A stretch of 35,428 nucleotides of DNA, taken from assembly GCA_026129525.1 (NCBI GenBank), contig JAHCHW010000010.1:132840-168267 (forward strand). The letters run 5' to 3'. The DNA comes from Chitinophagales bacterium (GTDB lineage: Bacteria; Bacteroidota; Bacteroidia; Chitinophagales; LD1). Under the pieces are notes generated by a model. It searched no databases and had not been told where the DNA came from. It saw only the letters and a list, made by a program, of their open reading frames with translations. Of this stretch, positions 7,765 through 18,073 are shown piece by piece (position 1 is the first letter of the stretch; the number at the start of each line of letters is the position of its first letter). The position numbers and the translations under genes are program-made.

Positions 7765-10700
7765 AAAGTTGATAACCACAATGCGAACCGTATCGGTGTT
7801 GCTGCATCCAAACAGGTCGGTTACCGTCAGCACATAGTCAGTGGTGCTGTCGGGGCTGGCAACGGGGTTAAACAGGTTGGCGTTGCTCAAACCTTCGGCA
7901 GGGCTCCAGTTAAACTGAATACCGCCTGTTCCCACCAACTGCACAAATCCGCCTGAGGTTATAGTATCGTCTTTTCCGGCATCGGCAGTCGGCAACGGAT
8001 TTACAATCACAGTTACTTCATCGGTAACCGCATCGCAACCGGTGGTGTCGGTTACCACCAGTGTGTAAGTCGTGGTAACACTTGGCGAGGCAACCGGATT
8101 AGGCGAAGTGGTGCTGCTCAATCCATCGGGTGGCGACCATTGGTAGAATTGTCCTTCCACCAAGCCTGCGCCTATCTGTACACTTTCGTTGGCGCATATC
8201 TGCACATCCACGCCCGCATTCGCAATTAAAGGAGGCAGCATGGTTACCACCACCACATCGGTGTTCGTACATCCGGTGGCGGTGTTTACTACGGTAACAA
8301 TGTAATTGGTAACCGGAGCTACCGGGCTGGCAATCGGGTTGCTTACAAACGGATTATCCAACGTTGATGAAGGGAACCATGTGTACGTATTGCCTGCCAC
8401 AGCCGTGGTGCCCAACTGCACACTGCGGTTGGCGCAAATAGTGGTATCTAATCCGGCAAAGGCCCCTGGGAGTGAGTTAATAACTATAGACTGTGTATCG
8501 GTAGTGGTGCAATTCGCATCCGAAATACTGAACGTAATCAGTTTGGTTCCTCCGGTGCTGTACAACACACCATTCGGGTTTTGTGCATTCGATGTAGGCG
8601 GATTAGCTCCCTCGCCTAAATCCCAGCTATACGACCAGTGGCTGCCGGTGCTGCCGGTATTGGTAAAGTTAATACCTACATTGGCGCACTGCGGGGCATT
8701 GGAAGTAAACGTAGCTGTTGGCGATTGATGAATAACAATAGTGCCCGTAGCAGTAGTAGCGCACGAAGTATTGCTGTTGGTAATGGTCAGCGTAATATTC
8801 TTAACCCCTGCGGTTGAATACACCACATCCTGCGGATGCTGGTCGGTAGAGTTGGCGGGTGCTGCGCCTGTTCCGAAGGTCCAGAACCACGTTACACCCG
8901 TTTGCGAACCAATATTGGTAAAGTTAACCGGCAAGCCCGTGCACTGTGGAGCCGTAGAAGTAAAATCGGCACGCGGGGTTTCTAATATGGTAATGGTTTG
9001 TGTGGAAGTGTTGTTACAGTATTGGTCGGCAATGGTAAGCGTTACCGTTTTTACGCCTGATGAACTGTATAGAATGCCGGTGGGGTTTTCAGCCGTTGAA
9101 ACCGATGGCGAAGCACCCAATCCGAAATTCCATGAGTATGACCAACTGCTGCCGGTGTTGCCGGTGTTCACAAAATCAATTCCCACGTTGGCACACTGCG
9201 GTGCGTTCGAAGTAAACGTTGCCACAGGGGTTTGATGAATGGTAAATGTTCCGGTAGCCGATGAAGAGCATCCGCTGTTAATGTCGGTAGTAGTAAGTGT
9301 TACCGTTTTAACTCCTGCCGTAGCGTAAACAACATTAGCAGGGTCTTGCGCGGTTGAAGTAGCAGGGTTGGCATCTAAGCCCAAACTCCAACTCCAGGTT
9401 ACATCGGTCAGCGTTCCGGTGTTTTTAAAGTCAACTCCCAAGCCGGTGCAGGTAGGTGCGGTATGAGCAAAACTTGCTGTTGGAGTTGAACTGATGGTAA
9501 TGGTTTGGGTAGCGGTGTTCGTACAATTTTGGTCGGAAATAGTAAACGTTACTGTTTTGCTTCCTGCCGAAGAATACAACACGCCTGTTGGGCTTTCTGC
9601 CGTAGAAGTAGCAGGCAAAGCCCCCACGCCAAAATTCCAGAAGTACGACCAGTTACTGCCTGTGCTTCCGGTATTAGTAAAGTTGATAGCCGTATTGGCA
9701 CACTGCGGAGCGTTGGAAGTAAACGATGCCGTTGGCGATTGATGGATGTTGATGGTAACTGTTGCCGTTACGCTGCAACCCGAAACCGTATCAGTAGCAG
9801 TAAGTGTTACGGTTTTTAAACCTGCAGTGGAATAAACCACAGAAGGAGCAATTTGGTCGGTTGAAGTGGCAGGCGATGCATCGGTTCCAAAATTCCAACT
9901 CCAGATAGTGTTGGCAGTACCGGTGCTCGTATTCTCAAAGTTTACAGGCAAGCCGGTGCACTGCGGTGCGGTAGAAATAAATCCTACCACCGGAGTTGGG
10001 GTAATGGTAATGGTTTGCGTAGCCGTATTCGTACAATTTTGGTCGGAAATAGTAAAGGTTACTGTTTTAACTCCCGAAGTGCTGTACGTTATGCCTGTAG
10101 GATTTTCAGCCGTTGAAACTGCCGGAGCAGCGCCCTCGCCAAAGTTCCATGAGTACGACCAGTTAACACCTGTGCTGCCGGTGTTCGTAAAACTTACTGC
10201 CGTGTTGGTGCACTGCGGTGCATCCGACACAAACGAAGCTGTCGGGCTTAAATAAACAGTAATTACGTTGAATGTAGTTGCCGAACATCCTGTTACCGTA
10301 TCGGTAGCGGTAAGCGTTATTGCTTTCATGCCCGCAGTAGAGTAAACTATACCTTGCGGATGTTGGTCGTTCGATTGTTGCGGGGTAGCGCCTGTATCAA
10401 AGTCCCAGGTCCAAACAGTGTTGGTGGTGCTGCCTGTGTTGCCGAAGTTAACAGGCAAGCCGGTGCACTTAGGCGCATCGCTTACAAAACTTACGGTAGG
10501 GGTGGCATCAATGGCAATGGTTTGCACGGCAGTGTTCGAGCAATTTTGGTCGGAAATAGTAAACGTTACTGTTTTAGTTCCCGATGAAGCATACATTACT
10601 CCGCTTGGATTTTCGGCAGTAGAAACAGCCGGATTGGCTCCTACACCAAAACTCCACGCGTATTGCCAGTTGCTGCCGGTGGTGCCGGTATTGGTAAAGT

Positions 10701-13700
10701 CAATAGCTACGCTAGAGCACTGTGGTGCGTTCGAAGTAAACGAAGCCGTAGGGCTTTGGTTAATAGTAAACGTTGCTGTAGCTGTTACCGAACAGCCGCT
10801 CGCAGTATCGGTTGTAATCAACGTTACGGTTTTGGTTCCTGCGGTTGCATAAACAACTCCCGTTGGGTCTTGGTCAGTAGAAGTTGCCGGTGTAGCGCCC
10901 GCGCCAAAATCCCAAGCCCATGTTACATTGCTCAGGGTACCGGTGTTGGTAAAATCAACTGCTAAGCCCGTGCACTTAGGCGCTGTGGAAACAAACGAAG
11001 CCACAGGGGTTGAACTCACCGTGATGGTTTGTACCGCAGTGCTTACGCAATGCACATCCGAAATAGTAAAGGTTACTGTTTTAGTTCCCGAAGAAGCGTA
11101 AGTAACTCCGCTCGGATTCTCTGTGTTTGAAGTGCCCGGTGTAGCGCCCGAGCCGAATGTCCATGTGTATGTCCAGCTTCCGCCTGTTGTACCAGTATTG
11201 GTAAAGTCGAATGCTGAAGTGCTGCACTGCGGAGCATTCGAAGTAAACGAAGCCGATGGGCTTTGATAAATGTTGAATGTTTGTGTAGCCACCGAAACAC
11301 AACGGCTGATAGTATCGGTAGCGGTAAGTGTAACCACCTTAGCGCCCGGAGTGGTATAAACCACACTGCCCGGCTGCTCATCTTCCGAAGTTATCGGTTG
11401 TGCACCATTACCGAAATCCCACAGCCAGGTTACATCGGCATTAGGTGCATAGCCTGTATTGGTAAACTCCACTCCCACTCCAGTACACTGCGGTGCGGTA
11501 GAAATAAAGCTCGCAATCGGACTTTCGTAAATGTGAATGGTTTGTGTGCTGCTGCTCGAGCAGAAAGCATTCGCAATAGTGAAGGTTACTGTTTTATCGC
11601 CCGAAGTGGTATAAACTACCGAAGGGTTTTCGGAAGCCGATGAAGGAGGATTAGCACCTGTTCCGAAACTCCAGATGTATGTCCATCCTCCGCCTGTTGT
11701 GCCGGTGTTGGTAAAGTCAACCGGAGCATTGGGGCACTGCGGAGCAGTTGAACTAAACGAAGCGCTTGGCGCCTGATTGATGTTGATGTTAATGCTTTGC
11801 GTTACCGAGCAGCCGGTGTTGGTATTGGTAGCTGTTAAGGTTACAGTTTTCAATCCGCCCGATGAGTAAACAACACCCGTTGGATTTTGTACGGTGGAAG
11901 TGGCAGGTGTTGCATCTGCACCAAAATCCCACAACCATGTTACATCGGTAGTTGTTCCGCTGTTTGTAAAATCTACTGCTGCACCGGTACACTTAGGGGC
12001 AGTGGTGGAAATATTCACCTTGGGGGTTTCATCTACAACAATTGACTGTGTTTGTGTGCGCGTACAGTTTTGGTCGGCAACGGTAAAGGTTACCGTTTTG
12101 GTTCCACCGGTGCTGTAGGTAACATCCGTAGGGTTTTCGGCAGTAGAGGTTGCCGGATTAGCGCCCGAACCAAAACTCCAGGCGTACGACCAATTGCTTC
12201 CCGTGCTGCCTACATTGGTAAAGTCAATTCCATCGGCAGAGCACTGTGGAGCATTAGAAACAAATGCTGCGGTGGGCGATTGATAAATGTTGAAGTTCTG
12301 CGTAGCCGCAGCAAAGCATCCGTTGCTGGTGTCGGTTGCAGTAAGCGTAACCGTTTTTGAACCTGCCGTAAAGTAAACCACCGAACCCGGCTGCGGCATA
12401 TTGGAAGTAGCCGGATTAGCTCCCGCGCCAAAACTCCAAGCCCATTCGGTATTTACCGTTCCGGTTCCGGTATTGGTAAAGGTAACAGGCAGGTCGGTAC
12501 AAGCAGGCGCTGTTGAATTGAAACTGGCTGTTGGTGCAGCGTTTATTACAATGTTCTGATTGGCTTCTGCCACACAGTAAAATTCGTTGGTAATGGTAAG
12601 TGTTACTGTTTTGTTGCCCGCACTTGAATAAGTAACTCCCTGCGGATTTTCCGAAGTGGCTCCTGCGGGGTTGGCATCTGTACCAAAGTTCCATACATAA
12701 GTAAAGCCGGCACCGGTGCTGCCTGTGTTGGTAAAGTCAACTGTATTGTTGGCGCAAACAGGTGCGGTAGAAGTAAACGATGCCACCGGTGTAGGATTGA
12801 TGGTAATAATGTGTTGAATGGTTTCTTCCAAACCGCAGGCGGCTACGGTAACGGTATGCGTTACAATTTTTGCGCCCGGGGTTGAGTAAACTATGTTGGT
12901 TGGGTTTTCCAGTGTAGAAGTTGCCGGAGTAGCCCCTGCACCAAAATTCCAGTAATGCGAAGCACCGCTTCCCGAACTTCCAATATTGTAGAAATTCTCA
13001 CCGTGTCCAACACAACCTCCGTCACCGTTCATCGGTACCGATGAAGTAAAGTCGGCACCCACCACTCCTACATCCACTGTTTTAGTAGTGGTGTTTATAC
13101 ATCCACCGCTGTTTACTGTCAGCATTACGGTTTTAGTGCCGAGTGTATCGTACGTAACAGGTGGAGGGGTGGCAGAATTATCGGTTGCCGGAGTAGCGCC
13201 CGGACCAAAATCCCAAAAGTAAGTTTGAATATTTCCGGTGCTTAAATCAGTAAACGTAACAATGCCCGGAGGGAAACAAACAGGCGCATCGGAAGTAAAG
13301 TCGGCAAATGGTGTTCCGGTTATCTCAATAGTTTGCGAAGCCGAAACCACGCAGCCCGGAGTGGTAAGGGTAAGCGTTACTGTTTTTGTTCCTCCGGTTG
13401 AATAAATAATTCCCGAAGGATTTTCGAGTGTAGAGGTTGGAGGGGTAGCGCCTGCACCAAAATCCCAGAAATAAGCATCGGCTCCGGTGGTTCCGGTATT
13501 ATTAAAGTTAACGGGTAAACCTGCACATACCGGTGCATTGGAAGTAAACGTAATAGTAGGCAGCGGGCTTACTACTACATCAATAGTAGCAGTATCGCTT
13601 ACGCAACCGTTTACAATAGCAACTACGGTATAAGTTCCCGCTGCGGAGAGTGTAACATTGGTAATAACCGGATTCTGATCGTTGTTCGGGAAACCAATCG

Positions 13701-16700
13701 GGTCGGTCCATAAATAAGTAGCGTTAGGAATAGTATTGGCAGTTAACAACAATGTTCCTCCTTCGCAAACGGGGCTGTTGCTGCCGGGTATAGGAGCCGG
13801 TGGATTTTCATACACTTCCACCTCTACTGTTGCCGGAGCGCTGGTGCAACCATCTACCGTTACCACTACTGCATAAGTTCCTGCATCGGCTAAAGTGGCA
13901 TTGGCTATAGAAGGATTTTGAAGGTTCGATGCAAACGGGTCGGGTCCTGTCCATGCATACGTAGCGTTTGCTACGGTGCTTGCTGTGAGTTGTATAGTTC
14001 CGTTTTCGCAAACAGGACTGTTGCTGCCTGCCACTGGCGGGTCGGGAATAGGGTAAACTATTACCACCACACTACCCTGCGGACTCACGCATCCGTTTAC
14101 GCTTGCGGTAACCAAGTACGCGCCCGAAGCAGCTGTAGTAGCATTGCTGATTACCGGATTTTGCACTTGCGAAATAAATCCGTTTGGTCCTGTCCATGTG
14201 TAAATAGCATCGGGAACCAAACTGGCAGATAAACTAATGGTTCCTCCTTCGCAAAGCGGGCTGTTGCTTCCGGCAGTTGGTGCCGGAGGAATAGCATACA
14301 CAATAGCATTGGTGGTGGCGGGTTGCGAACTGCTGCAACCAGCGGCTGTAGCAACCACCGAGTAAGTTCCCGTTGCCGCAGCCGTAGCACCAGCTATCAC
14401 AGGATTTTGCTGATTGGAAGTAAAGCCGTTTGGTCCTGTCCAACTGTAAGTAGCTCCTGCAAAAGTAGAGGCAGCTAACTCAAGATTAGCGCCAGCACAA
14501 ATGGGTCCGTTGTTACTTGCGGTAATAGCCGGAATCGGATTTACCACCACATTAGTAGTAGCTGCCGAACTGCTCGAACACCCGCTGATGGTTGCCACCA
14601 CCGAGTAGGTGCCCGACTGCGAAGTGGTAGCATTGGTAATTACCGGGTTTTGCAAATTGGAAGTAAACCCGTTTGGTCCTGTCCATGCATAATCTGCACC
14701 TTGTATTGCACTTGCCGTAAGGTTAATGGTTTGCCCTGCACAAATTGGGGTGTTATTTCCTGCCACAGGGGGAACAGTTGTAACCACCTGCACAGTGGTA
14801 GTTGCCGGTGTATTGCTCGAACAGTTGCTGGCAGTTGAGGTAACCGAATAGGTTCCTGACATACCCAATGTTGCATTGCTGATGGTTGGGTTTTGGAGGC
14901 TTGATGTAAAACCGTTGGGCCCCGTCCAGCTATAAGTTGCTCCGGGGAAAGTAGTTGCACTTAGTTCAATAATTCCTCCTTCACAAACGGGAGTGTTGCT
15001 GCTGGCGGTTACTCCGGGTATCGGGTTTACCGTTACTTGTACCGAATCAGGTTCGCTGTCGGTGCAGCCCGTTACACTGGCTATTACATAATAAGTGCCC
15101 GAAGCAGCCGTAGTAGCATTGGATATAGAAGGGTTTTGTGTACTCGAGAAAAAGCCGTTAGGGCCTGTCCATGTGTACGATGCTCCGCCAACCGTAGATG
15201 CGGTTAAGTTCAAAGTGGCTCCGGCACAAATAGGGCTGTTGCTACCAGCCACAGGCGAAGGAATAGGATTGATAACCACATTGGTGGAAGAAGGCTGTCC
15301 TACACAACCGTTGGCAGAAATGGTAACCGTATAGGTGCCCGCATCGCTCAACTGAGCGTTCGATATGCTGATGTTCTGCTGGGTTGAAGTAAATCCGTTG
15401 GGTCCGCTCCAACTGTAAGTGGCATTGGGAAACGAAGTAGCCGAAATTACCAACGTAGCTCCCAAACAAATAGGACTATTGTTACTTGCAGTGGTAGTTG
15501 GTATGGGGTTGACTACCACCTGCGTACTACCGGGTGTGCTGGTACATCCGAGTTCGGTTTGCGTAACGTTGTAAGTCCCCGATGCATTTGTTCCGGCATT
15601 AGAAATAGTTGGGTTTTGCTGGCTTGATGTAAAATTGTTTGGTCCCGTCCAACTGAACGTAGAGTTACCGGAACCGGTTGCCGATAAGTTCAAATTGCTG
15701 CCTGCACACAAGGGGCTGTTGCTCGAAGCCACCGGTGCCGCAGGAATAGGATTAACTACTGCCTGCACCGTTGCCGGTAAACTTGAACAATTTAAAGCCG
15801 TAGCAACTACTTGGTACGTTCCTGTGGCGGCAGTAGTAGCATTCGGTATTGATGGATTCTGCAAACTTGAAGTAAAGTTGTTTGGTCCCGTCCAGCTATA
15901 CGTGGCGCCTTGAACAGTAGATGCTGTTAAGGTTAAAGTAGAGCCTTCGCAAATGGGGCTGTTGCTGCCGGCATTTGGAGTAGCAGGAATAGGATTAACC
16001 ACCACCTGTGTGGTTCCCGGTGCGCTGGTGCAACCCAACTCGGTTTGTGTAACTGAGTAAGTGCCCGATGCCGCAGTGGTTACTCCGCTTATCGAAGGGT
16101 TTTGTTGTGAGGAAGTAAAATTGTTTGGTCCCGTCCAACTGAAAGTGGAGTTGCCCGTGCCGGTTGCCGATAAATTTAAGGTTGCACCCGCACATAAAGG
16201 GCTGTTGCTCGAAGCTACAGGCGCAGGCGGCAAAGGATTAACCGTTACCTGCACCGTTGCCGGCTGGCTGGGGCAGTTAAGCGCAGTAGCCACCACGGTG
16301 TAAGTACCCGAAGCCGCTGTAGTTACGTTGACGATAGAAGGATTTTGCTGACTTGAAGTGAAGTTGTTCGGCCCAGTCCAACTGTACGTAGCTCCCTGAA
16401 CGGTGGAAGCCGTAAGATTTAGAGTTGAACCGGAACATACCGGGCTGTTGCTGCCTGCCACCGGAGATGCCGGAACAGGATTAACTGTTACTACAGCCGT
16501 AGCCGCACCTGTACCGCCCGCAGTAGCCGAAACCGTATAAGTAGTAGTAACCGAGGGGCTTACCGTAATTGAACTTCCGGTTTGCCCGGTTGACCATAAG
16601 TACCCTGTTGCCGGACTGGTAGCTGTAAGGGTAATGGAGTCGCCCTGGCAAATAGTGCCTGAGTTAACCGAAATAAGCACTACCGATGCGGTGTTGGTAA

Positions 16701-18015
16701 TCTGAAATTCCATTTCGCAAACTTCACCGGCATTGCCATCGTAGTTAATTAAATAGGTTTGCCCAACCACCGGAGTCCACACCACATTTATGTTGTTATC
16801 CTGCTGCGTATTTGAAGTAGCAATACAACTGGCTGTGCTGCCACAGGTAACATTGCTGTTGTAAATAGAAACCTGCGTTCCCCAACTTTGATTCCCACCT
16901 CCACAGTTCTGATTAAAAAGTTGGAAATATGCCTGCCCTGTCCAGCCTTGCGGGCAAGTCCATGTAAACCAAATATTGTTTTGCAACGAACCTGAACAGA
17001 GTAAAGGCGGGCTGTCGGGCGTAGCACAATAAGTAGTAACATGGTAAAGATTATTGGCAATTACTGCCATGGCATTGGCACAGTTATTATTTGAAGGTGG
17101 AATGCAAGTAACATTATTGGTTATACAATGGGTCATAGTTTGCCCTGTAGTAGTTGCACTGCCTTGCAAAGTAGTTAAGAGGAAGTAAGTGGCTCCTATG
17201 GTTAAGTTACTAAGAGTAGTAGTAGTATTGTTAGCTATGGATGAGCAACTAATCCATTGAAGGTTATTGCAATCGCCTGTAAACAACGTAAAATCTCTTG
17301 CTCCCCCTGCCGAATTTCGAAGGGTAACGCTGGTGCTGTTGGCAACAAATGTTGACCACACACCATACTGGTTGGTTTCATTATCGCAACCCGGGTAATC
17401 AACACCAATAGGATAATAAGCCGATGTAGGCAAAGTGGCATTGGTTACCTGATTTCCATTGTCAATGTTGCAAGCAGCGCTGTTCGGGTGAATAATCTGC
17501 GCCTCGCAGGGGGTTGAACCCGGAGTATAGGTATCCGCTACGCTTATACAAAAAGTTCCGGTAGCGGTTCCGTTTCCATCCACACGAATAAAGTAGGTAT
17601 TGCCAACCACCAAAGTCATATCGGTTACCGAGTTGTTCGGCACGTTAAAACCGCTGTTCTCCGCACAGGCAACCAATGTTAATGTGCCGGTGCAAGTGTT
17701 ATTTGATGAACTGTAAACCGCTACCTGCGTGTTGTTGAGGGTTAAACCCTGTGCATCGGTGCTTACGGTAATATCGGGAACCGTAGCTACAAAACTGAAC
17801 CATACATCGTGGCTCGTATTGTTGGGACTCCAGCAAGCCGGTGCTGCCGGGCTGCCGGTTGACGTTGCATTTACGTTGGTTCCTTGCGTGCACCCCAACT
17901 GAATGGACAGCGGTGTGGCATTGCAAATTAAGTCGTTGCCCGGTGCCTGTGCGTTTACTTTGTTAATCGCTACAATGCTAAAAGCAAGCAGTAGAATGGT
18001 GTTTAGGTTTTTCAT
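7483..18015 (-). CDS. giant SprB-like surface adhesin with Ig-like and PKD-like repeats and a T9SS type-B C-terminal domain
   Basis: 3510 residues. It begins with a signal peptide (MKNLNTILLLAFSIVAINKVNAQ, cut after about 23). Residues about 26-450 hold three Cys-rich PPC-like domains (APGNDLICNATPL; SNNNCANAM; VGQTYLINYDGNAG). One divergent repeat follows, then 12 Ig-like repeats of about 81 residues (519-1487; consensus SNSPxCxGxxLxLxA ... YSWTGPNGF). Next are 20 PKD-like repeats of about 85 residues (1488-3184; consensus SFTSNAPQC ... WNFGxGAxP ... KTVT) and three further Ig-like domains (about 3185-3417; ICANRSVQLG, ICANESVQIG). The last about 93 residues are a CHU_C type-B sorting domain (FTPDGNGHNDVL ... 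TGWDGKNQ ... KGLVNLIR). The protein should be secreted by T9SS and displayed as a long filament for adhesion or gliding. It is preceded at 58 nt by a small secreted protein gene and followed at 48 nt by a PorP/SprF-like gene. Its ligand is unknown. Confidence 0.93.
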   Translation of the reverse strand: MKNLNTILLLAFSIVAINKVNAQAPGNDLICNATPLSIQLGCTQGTNVNATSTGSPAAPACWSPNNTSHDVWFSFVATVPDITVSTDAQGLTLNNTQVAVYSSSNNTCTGTLTLVACAENSGFNVPNNSVTDMTLVVGNTYFIRVDGNGTATGTFCISVADTYTPGSTPCEAQIIHPNSAACNIDNGNQVTNATLPTSAYYPIGVDYPGCDNETNQYGVWSTFVANSTSVTLRNSAGGARDFTLFTGDCNNLQWISCSSIANNTTTTLSNLTIGATYFLLTTLQGSATTTGQTMTHCITNNVTCIPPSNNNCANAMAVIANNLYHVTTYCATPDSPPLLCSGSLQNNIWFTWTCPQGWTGQAYFQLFNQNCGGGNQSWGTQVSIYNSNVTCGSTASCIATSNTQQDNNINVVWTPVVGQTYLINYDGNAGEVCEMEFQITNTASVVLISVNSGTICQGDSITLTATSPATGYLWSTGQTGSSITVSPSVTTTYTVSATAGGTGAATAVVTVNPVPASPVAGSNSPVCSGSTLNLTASTVQGATYSWTGPNNFTSSQQNPSIVNVTTAASGTYTVVATALNCPSQPATVQVTVNPLPPAPVASSNSPLCAGATLNLSATGTGNSTFSWTGPNNFTSSQQNPSISGVTTAASGTYSVTQTELGCTSAPGTTQVVVNPIPATPNAGSNSPICEGSTLTLTASTVQGATYSWTGPNNFTSSLQNPSIPNATTAATGTYQVVATALNCSSLPATVQAVVNPIPAAPVASSNSPLCAGSNLNLSATGSGNSTFSWTGPNNFTSSQQNPTISNAGTNASGTYNVTQTELGCTSTPGSTQVVVNPIPTTTASNNSPICLGATLVISATSFPNATYSWSGPNGFTSTQQNISISNAQLSDAGTYTVTISANGCVGQPSSTNVVINPIPSPVAGSNSPICAGATLNLTASTVGGASYTWTGPNGFFSSTQNPSISNATTAASGTYYVIASVTGCTDSEPDSVQVTVNPIPGVTASSNTPVCEGGIIELSATTFPGATYSWTGPNGFTSSLQNPTISNATLGMSGTYSVTSTASNCSSNTPATTTVQVVTTVPPVAGNNTPICAGQTINLTASAIQGADYAWTGPNGFTSNLQNPVITNATTSQSGTYSVVATISGCSSSSAATTNVVVNPIPAITASNNGPICAGANLELAASTFAGATYSWTGPNGFTSNQQNPVIAGATAAATGTYSVVATAAGCSSSQPATTNAIVYAIPPAPTAGSNSPLCEGGTISLSASLVPDAIYTWTGPNGFISQVQNPVISNATTAASGAYLVTASVNGCVSPQGSVVVIVYPIPDPPVAGSNSPVCENGTIQLTASTVANATYAWTGPDPFASNLQNPSIANATLADAGTYAVVVTVDGCTSAPATVEVEVYENPPAPIPGSNSPVCEGGTLLLTANTIPNATYLWTDPIGFPNNDQNPVITNVTLSAAGTYTVVAIVNGCVSDTATIDVVVSPLPTITFTSNAPVCAGLPVNFNNTGTTGADAYFWDFGAGATPPTSTLENPSGIIYSTGGTKTVTLTLTTPGCVVSASQTIEITGTPFADFTSDAPVCFPPGIVTFTDLSTGNIQTYFWDFGPGATPATDNSATPPPVTYDTLGTKTVMLTVNSGGCINTTTKTVDVGVVGADFTSSVPMNGDGGCVGHGENFYNIGSSGSGASHYWNFGAGATPATSTLENPTNIVYSTPGAKIVTHTVTVAACGLEETIQHIITINPTPVASFTSTAPVCANNTVDFTNTGSTGAGFTYVWNFGTDANPAGATSENPQGVTYSSAGNKTVTLTITNEFYCVAEANQNIVINAAPTASFNSTAPACTDLPVTFTNTGTGTVNTEWAWSFGAGANPATSNMPQPGSVVYFTAGSKTVTLTATDTSNGCFAAATQNFNIYQSPTAAFVSNAPQCSADGIDFTNVGSTGSNWSYAWSFGSGANPATSTAENPTDVTYSTGGTKTVTFTVADQNCTRTQTQSIVVDETPKVNISTTAPKCTGAAVDFTNSGTTTDVTWLWDFGADATPATSTVQNPTGVVYSSGGLKTVTLTATNTNTGCSVTQSINININQAPSASFSSTAPQCPNAPVDFTNTGTTGGGWTYIWSFGTGANPPSSASENPSVVYTTSGDKTVTFTIANAFCSSSSTQTIHIYESPIASFISTAPQCTGVGVEFTNTGYAPNADVTWLWDFGNGAQPITSEDEQPGSVVYTTPGAKVVTLTATDTISRCVSVATQTFNIYQSPSASFTSNAPQCSTSAFDFTNTGTTGGSWTYTWTFGSGATPGTSNTENPSGVTYASSGTKTVTFTISDVHCVSTAVQTITVSSTPVASFVSTAPKCTGLAVDFTNTGTLSNVTWAWDFGAGATPATSTDQDPTGVVYATAGTKTVTLITTDTASGCSVTATATFTINQSPTASFTSNAPQCSSVAIDFTNTGTTGSNWQYAWSFGVGANPAVSTAENPSGVMYASSGTKTVTFTISDQNCSNTAVQTIAIDATPTVSFVSDAPKCTGLPVNFGNTGSTTNTVWTWDFDTGATPQQSNDQHPQGIVYSTAGMKAITLTATDTVTGCSATTFNVITVYLSPTASFVSDAPQCTNTAVSFTNTGSTGVNWSYSWNFGEGAAPAVSTAENPTGITYSTSGVKTVTFTISDQNCTNTATQTITITPTPVVGFISTAPQCTGLPVNFENTSTGTANTIWSWNFGTDASPATSTDQIAPSVVYSTAGLKTVTLTATDTVSGCSVTATVTINIHQSPTASFTSNAPQCANTAINFTNTGSTGSNWSYFWNFGVGALPATSTAESPTGVLYSSAGSKTVTFTISDQNCTNTATQTITISSTPTASFAHTAPTCTGLGVDFKNTGTLTDVTWSWSLGLDANPATSTAQDPANVVYATAGVKTVTLTTTDINSGCSSSATGTFTIHQTPVATFTSNAPQCANVGIDFVNTGNTGSSWSYSWNFGLGASPSVSTAENPTGILYSSSGVKTVTLTIADQYCNNTSTQTITILETPRADFTSTAPQCTGLPVNFTNIGSQTGVTWFWTFGTGAAPANSTDQHPQDVVYSTAGVKNITLTITNSNTSCATTATGTIVIHQSPTATFTSNAPQCANVGINFTNTGSTGSHWSYSWDLGEGANPPTSNAQNPNGVLYSTGGTKLITFSISDANCTTTDTQSIVINSLPGAFAGLDTTICANRSVQLGTTAVAGNTYTWFPSSTLDNPFVSNPIASPVAPVTNYIVTVVNTATGCTNTDVVVVTMLPPLIANAGVDVQICANESVQIGAGLVEGQFYQWSPPDGLSSTTSPNPVASPSVTTTYTLVVTDTTGCDAVTDEVTVIVNPLPTADAGKDDTITSGGFVQLVGTGGIQFNWSPAEGLSNANLFNPVASPDSTTDYVLTVTDLFGCSNTDTVRIVVINFATPWWLPSAFTPDGNGHNDVLYVRGGGFKTFQFSIFNRYGELIFVTKNINTGWDGKNQFSNDDVPADAYVYKLNGVLENGEKIDEKGLVNLIR
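8464..13554 (-). repeat. array of 20 tandem PKD-like repeats (about 255 bp each)
   Basis: I count 20 consecutive copies built on SFTSxAPQC...xFTNTGxT...W...WxFGxGAxPxTST...NPxGVxYSTxGxKTVTxT...C. From copy 5 (8464-12528) they alternate between two subtypes. One has VTWxWDFG and TDTxSGC, ending xIxQSPT. The other has SNWSYxWNFG and ISDQNCTN, ending TITxTP. The DNA unit there is a pair of about 508 bp, in eight copies. Nearly all copies carry one N-terminal and one C-terminal Cys. Confidence 0.9.
13555..16461 (-). repeat. array of 12 tandem Ig-like repeats (about 242 bp each)
   Basis: Twelve copies begin with variants of VAGSNSPxCxGxTLxLTAS and contain YSWTGPNGFTSSxQNPxIxNATTAASGTYxVxA...GC...VxVNPIP. 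They resemble the Ig-like CHU_C-associated family. The first four alternate between GxTLxLTASTVQGATYSW and GxxLNLSATGxGNSTFSW forms, which again suggests duplication in pairs. Each copy keeps two cysteines. Confidence 0.9.
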
Positions 18016-18073
18016 TTCTTACTTATTAAGAATGATAGAATAGAGATAAAAGATTTTTTAAAGAATTGCTTGG

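Noticed and set aside
8306..15913. Many plus-strand open frames of 60-170 codons opposite the giant adhesin
   Set aside because: They recur with the repeat period, have similar low-complexity translations and no signal or domain, and so are antisense images of the PKD/Ig repeats.
8464..16461. Regular repeats that could suggest a CRISPR array or tandem satellite
   Set aside because: The periods (about 242, 255 and 508 bp) are multiples of codons, diverged at third positions, and translate into Ig/PKD domains in a single open frame.
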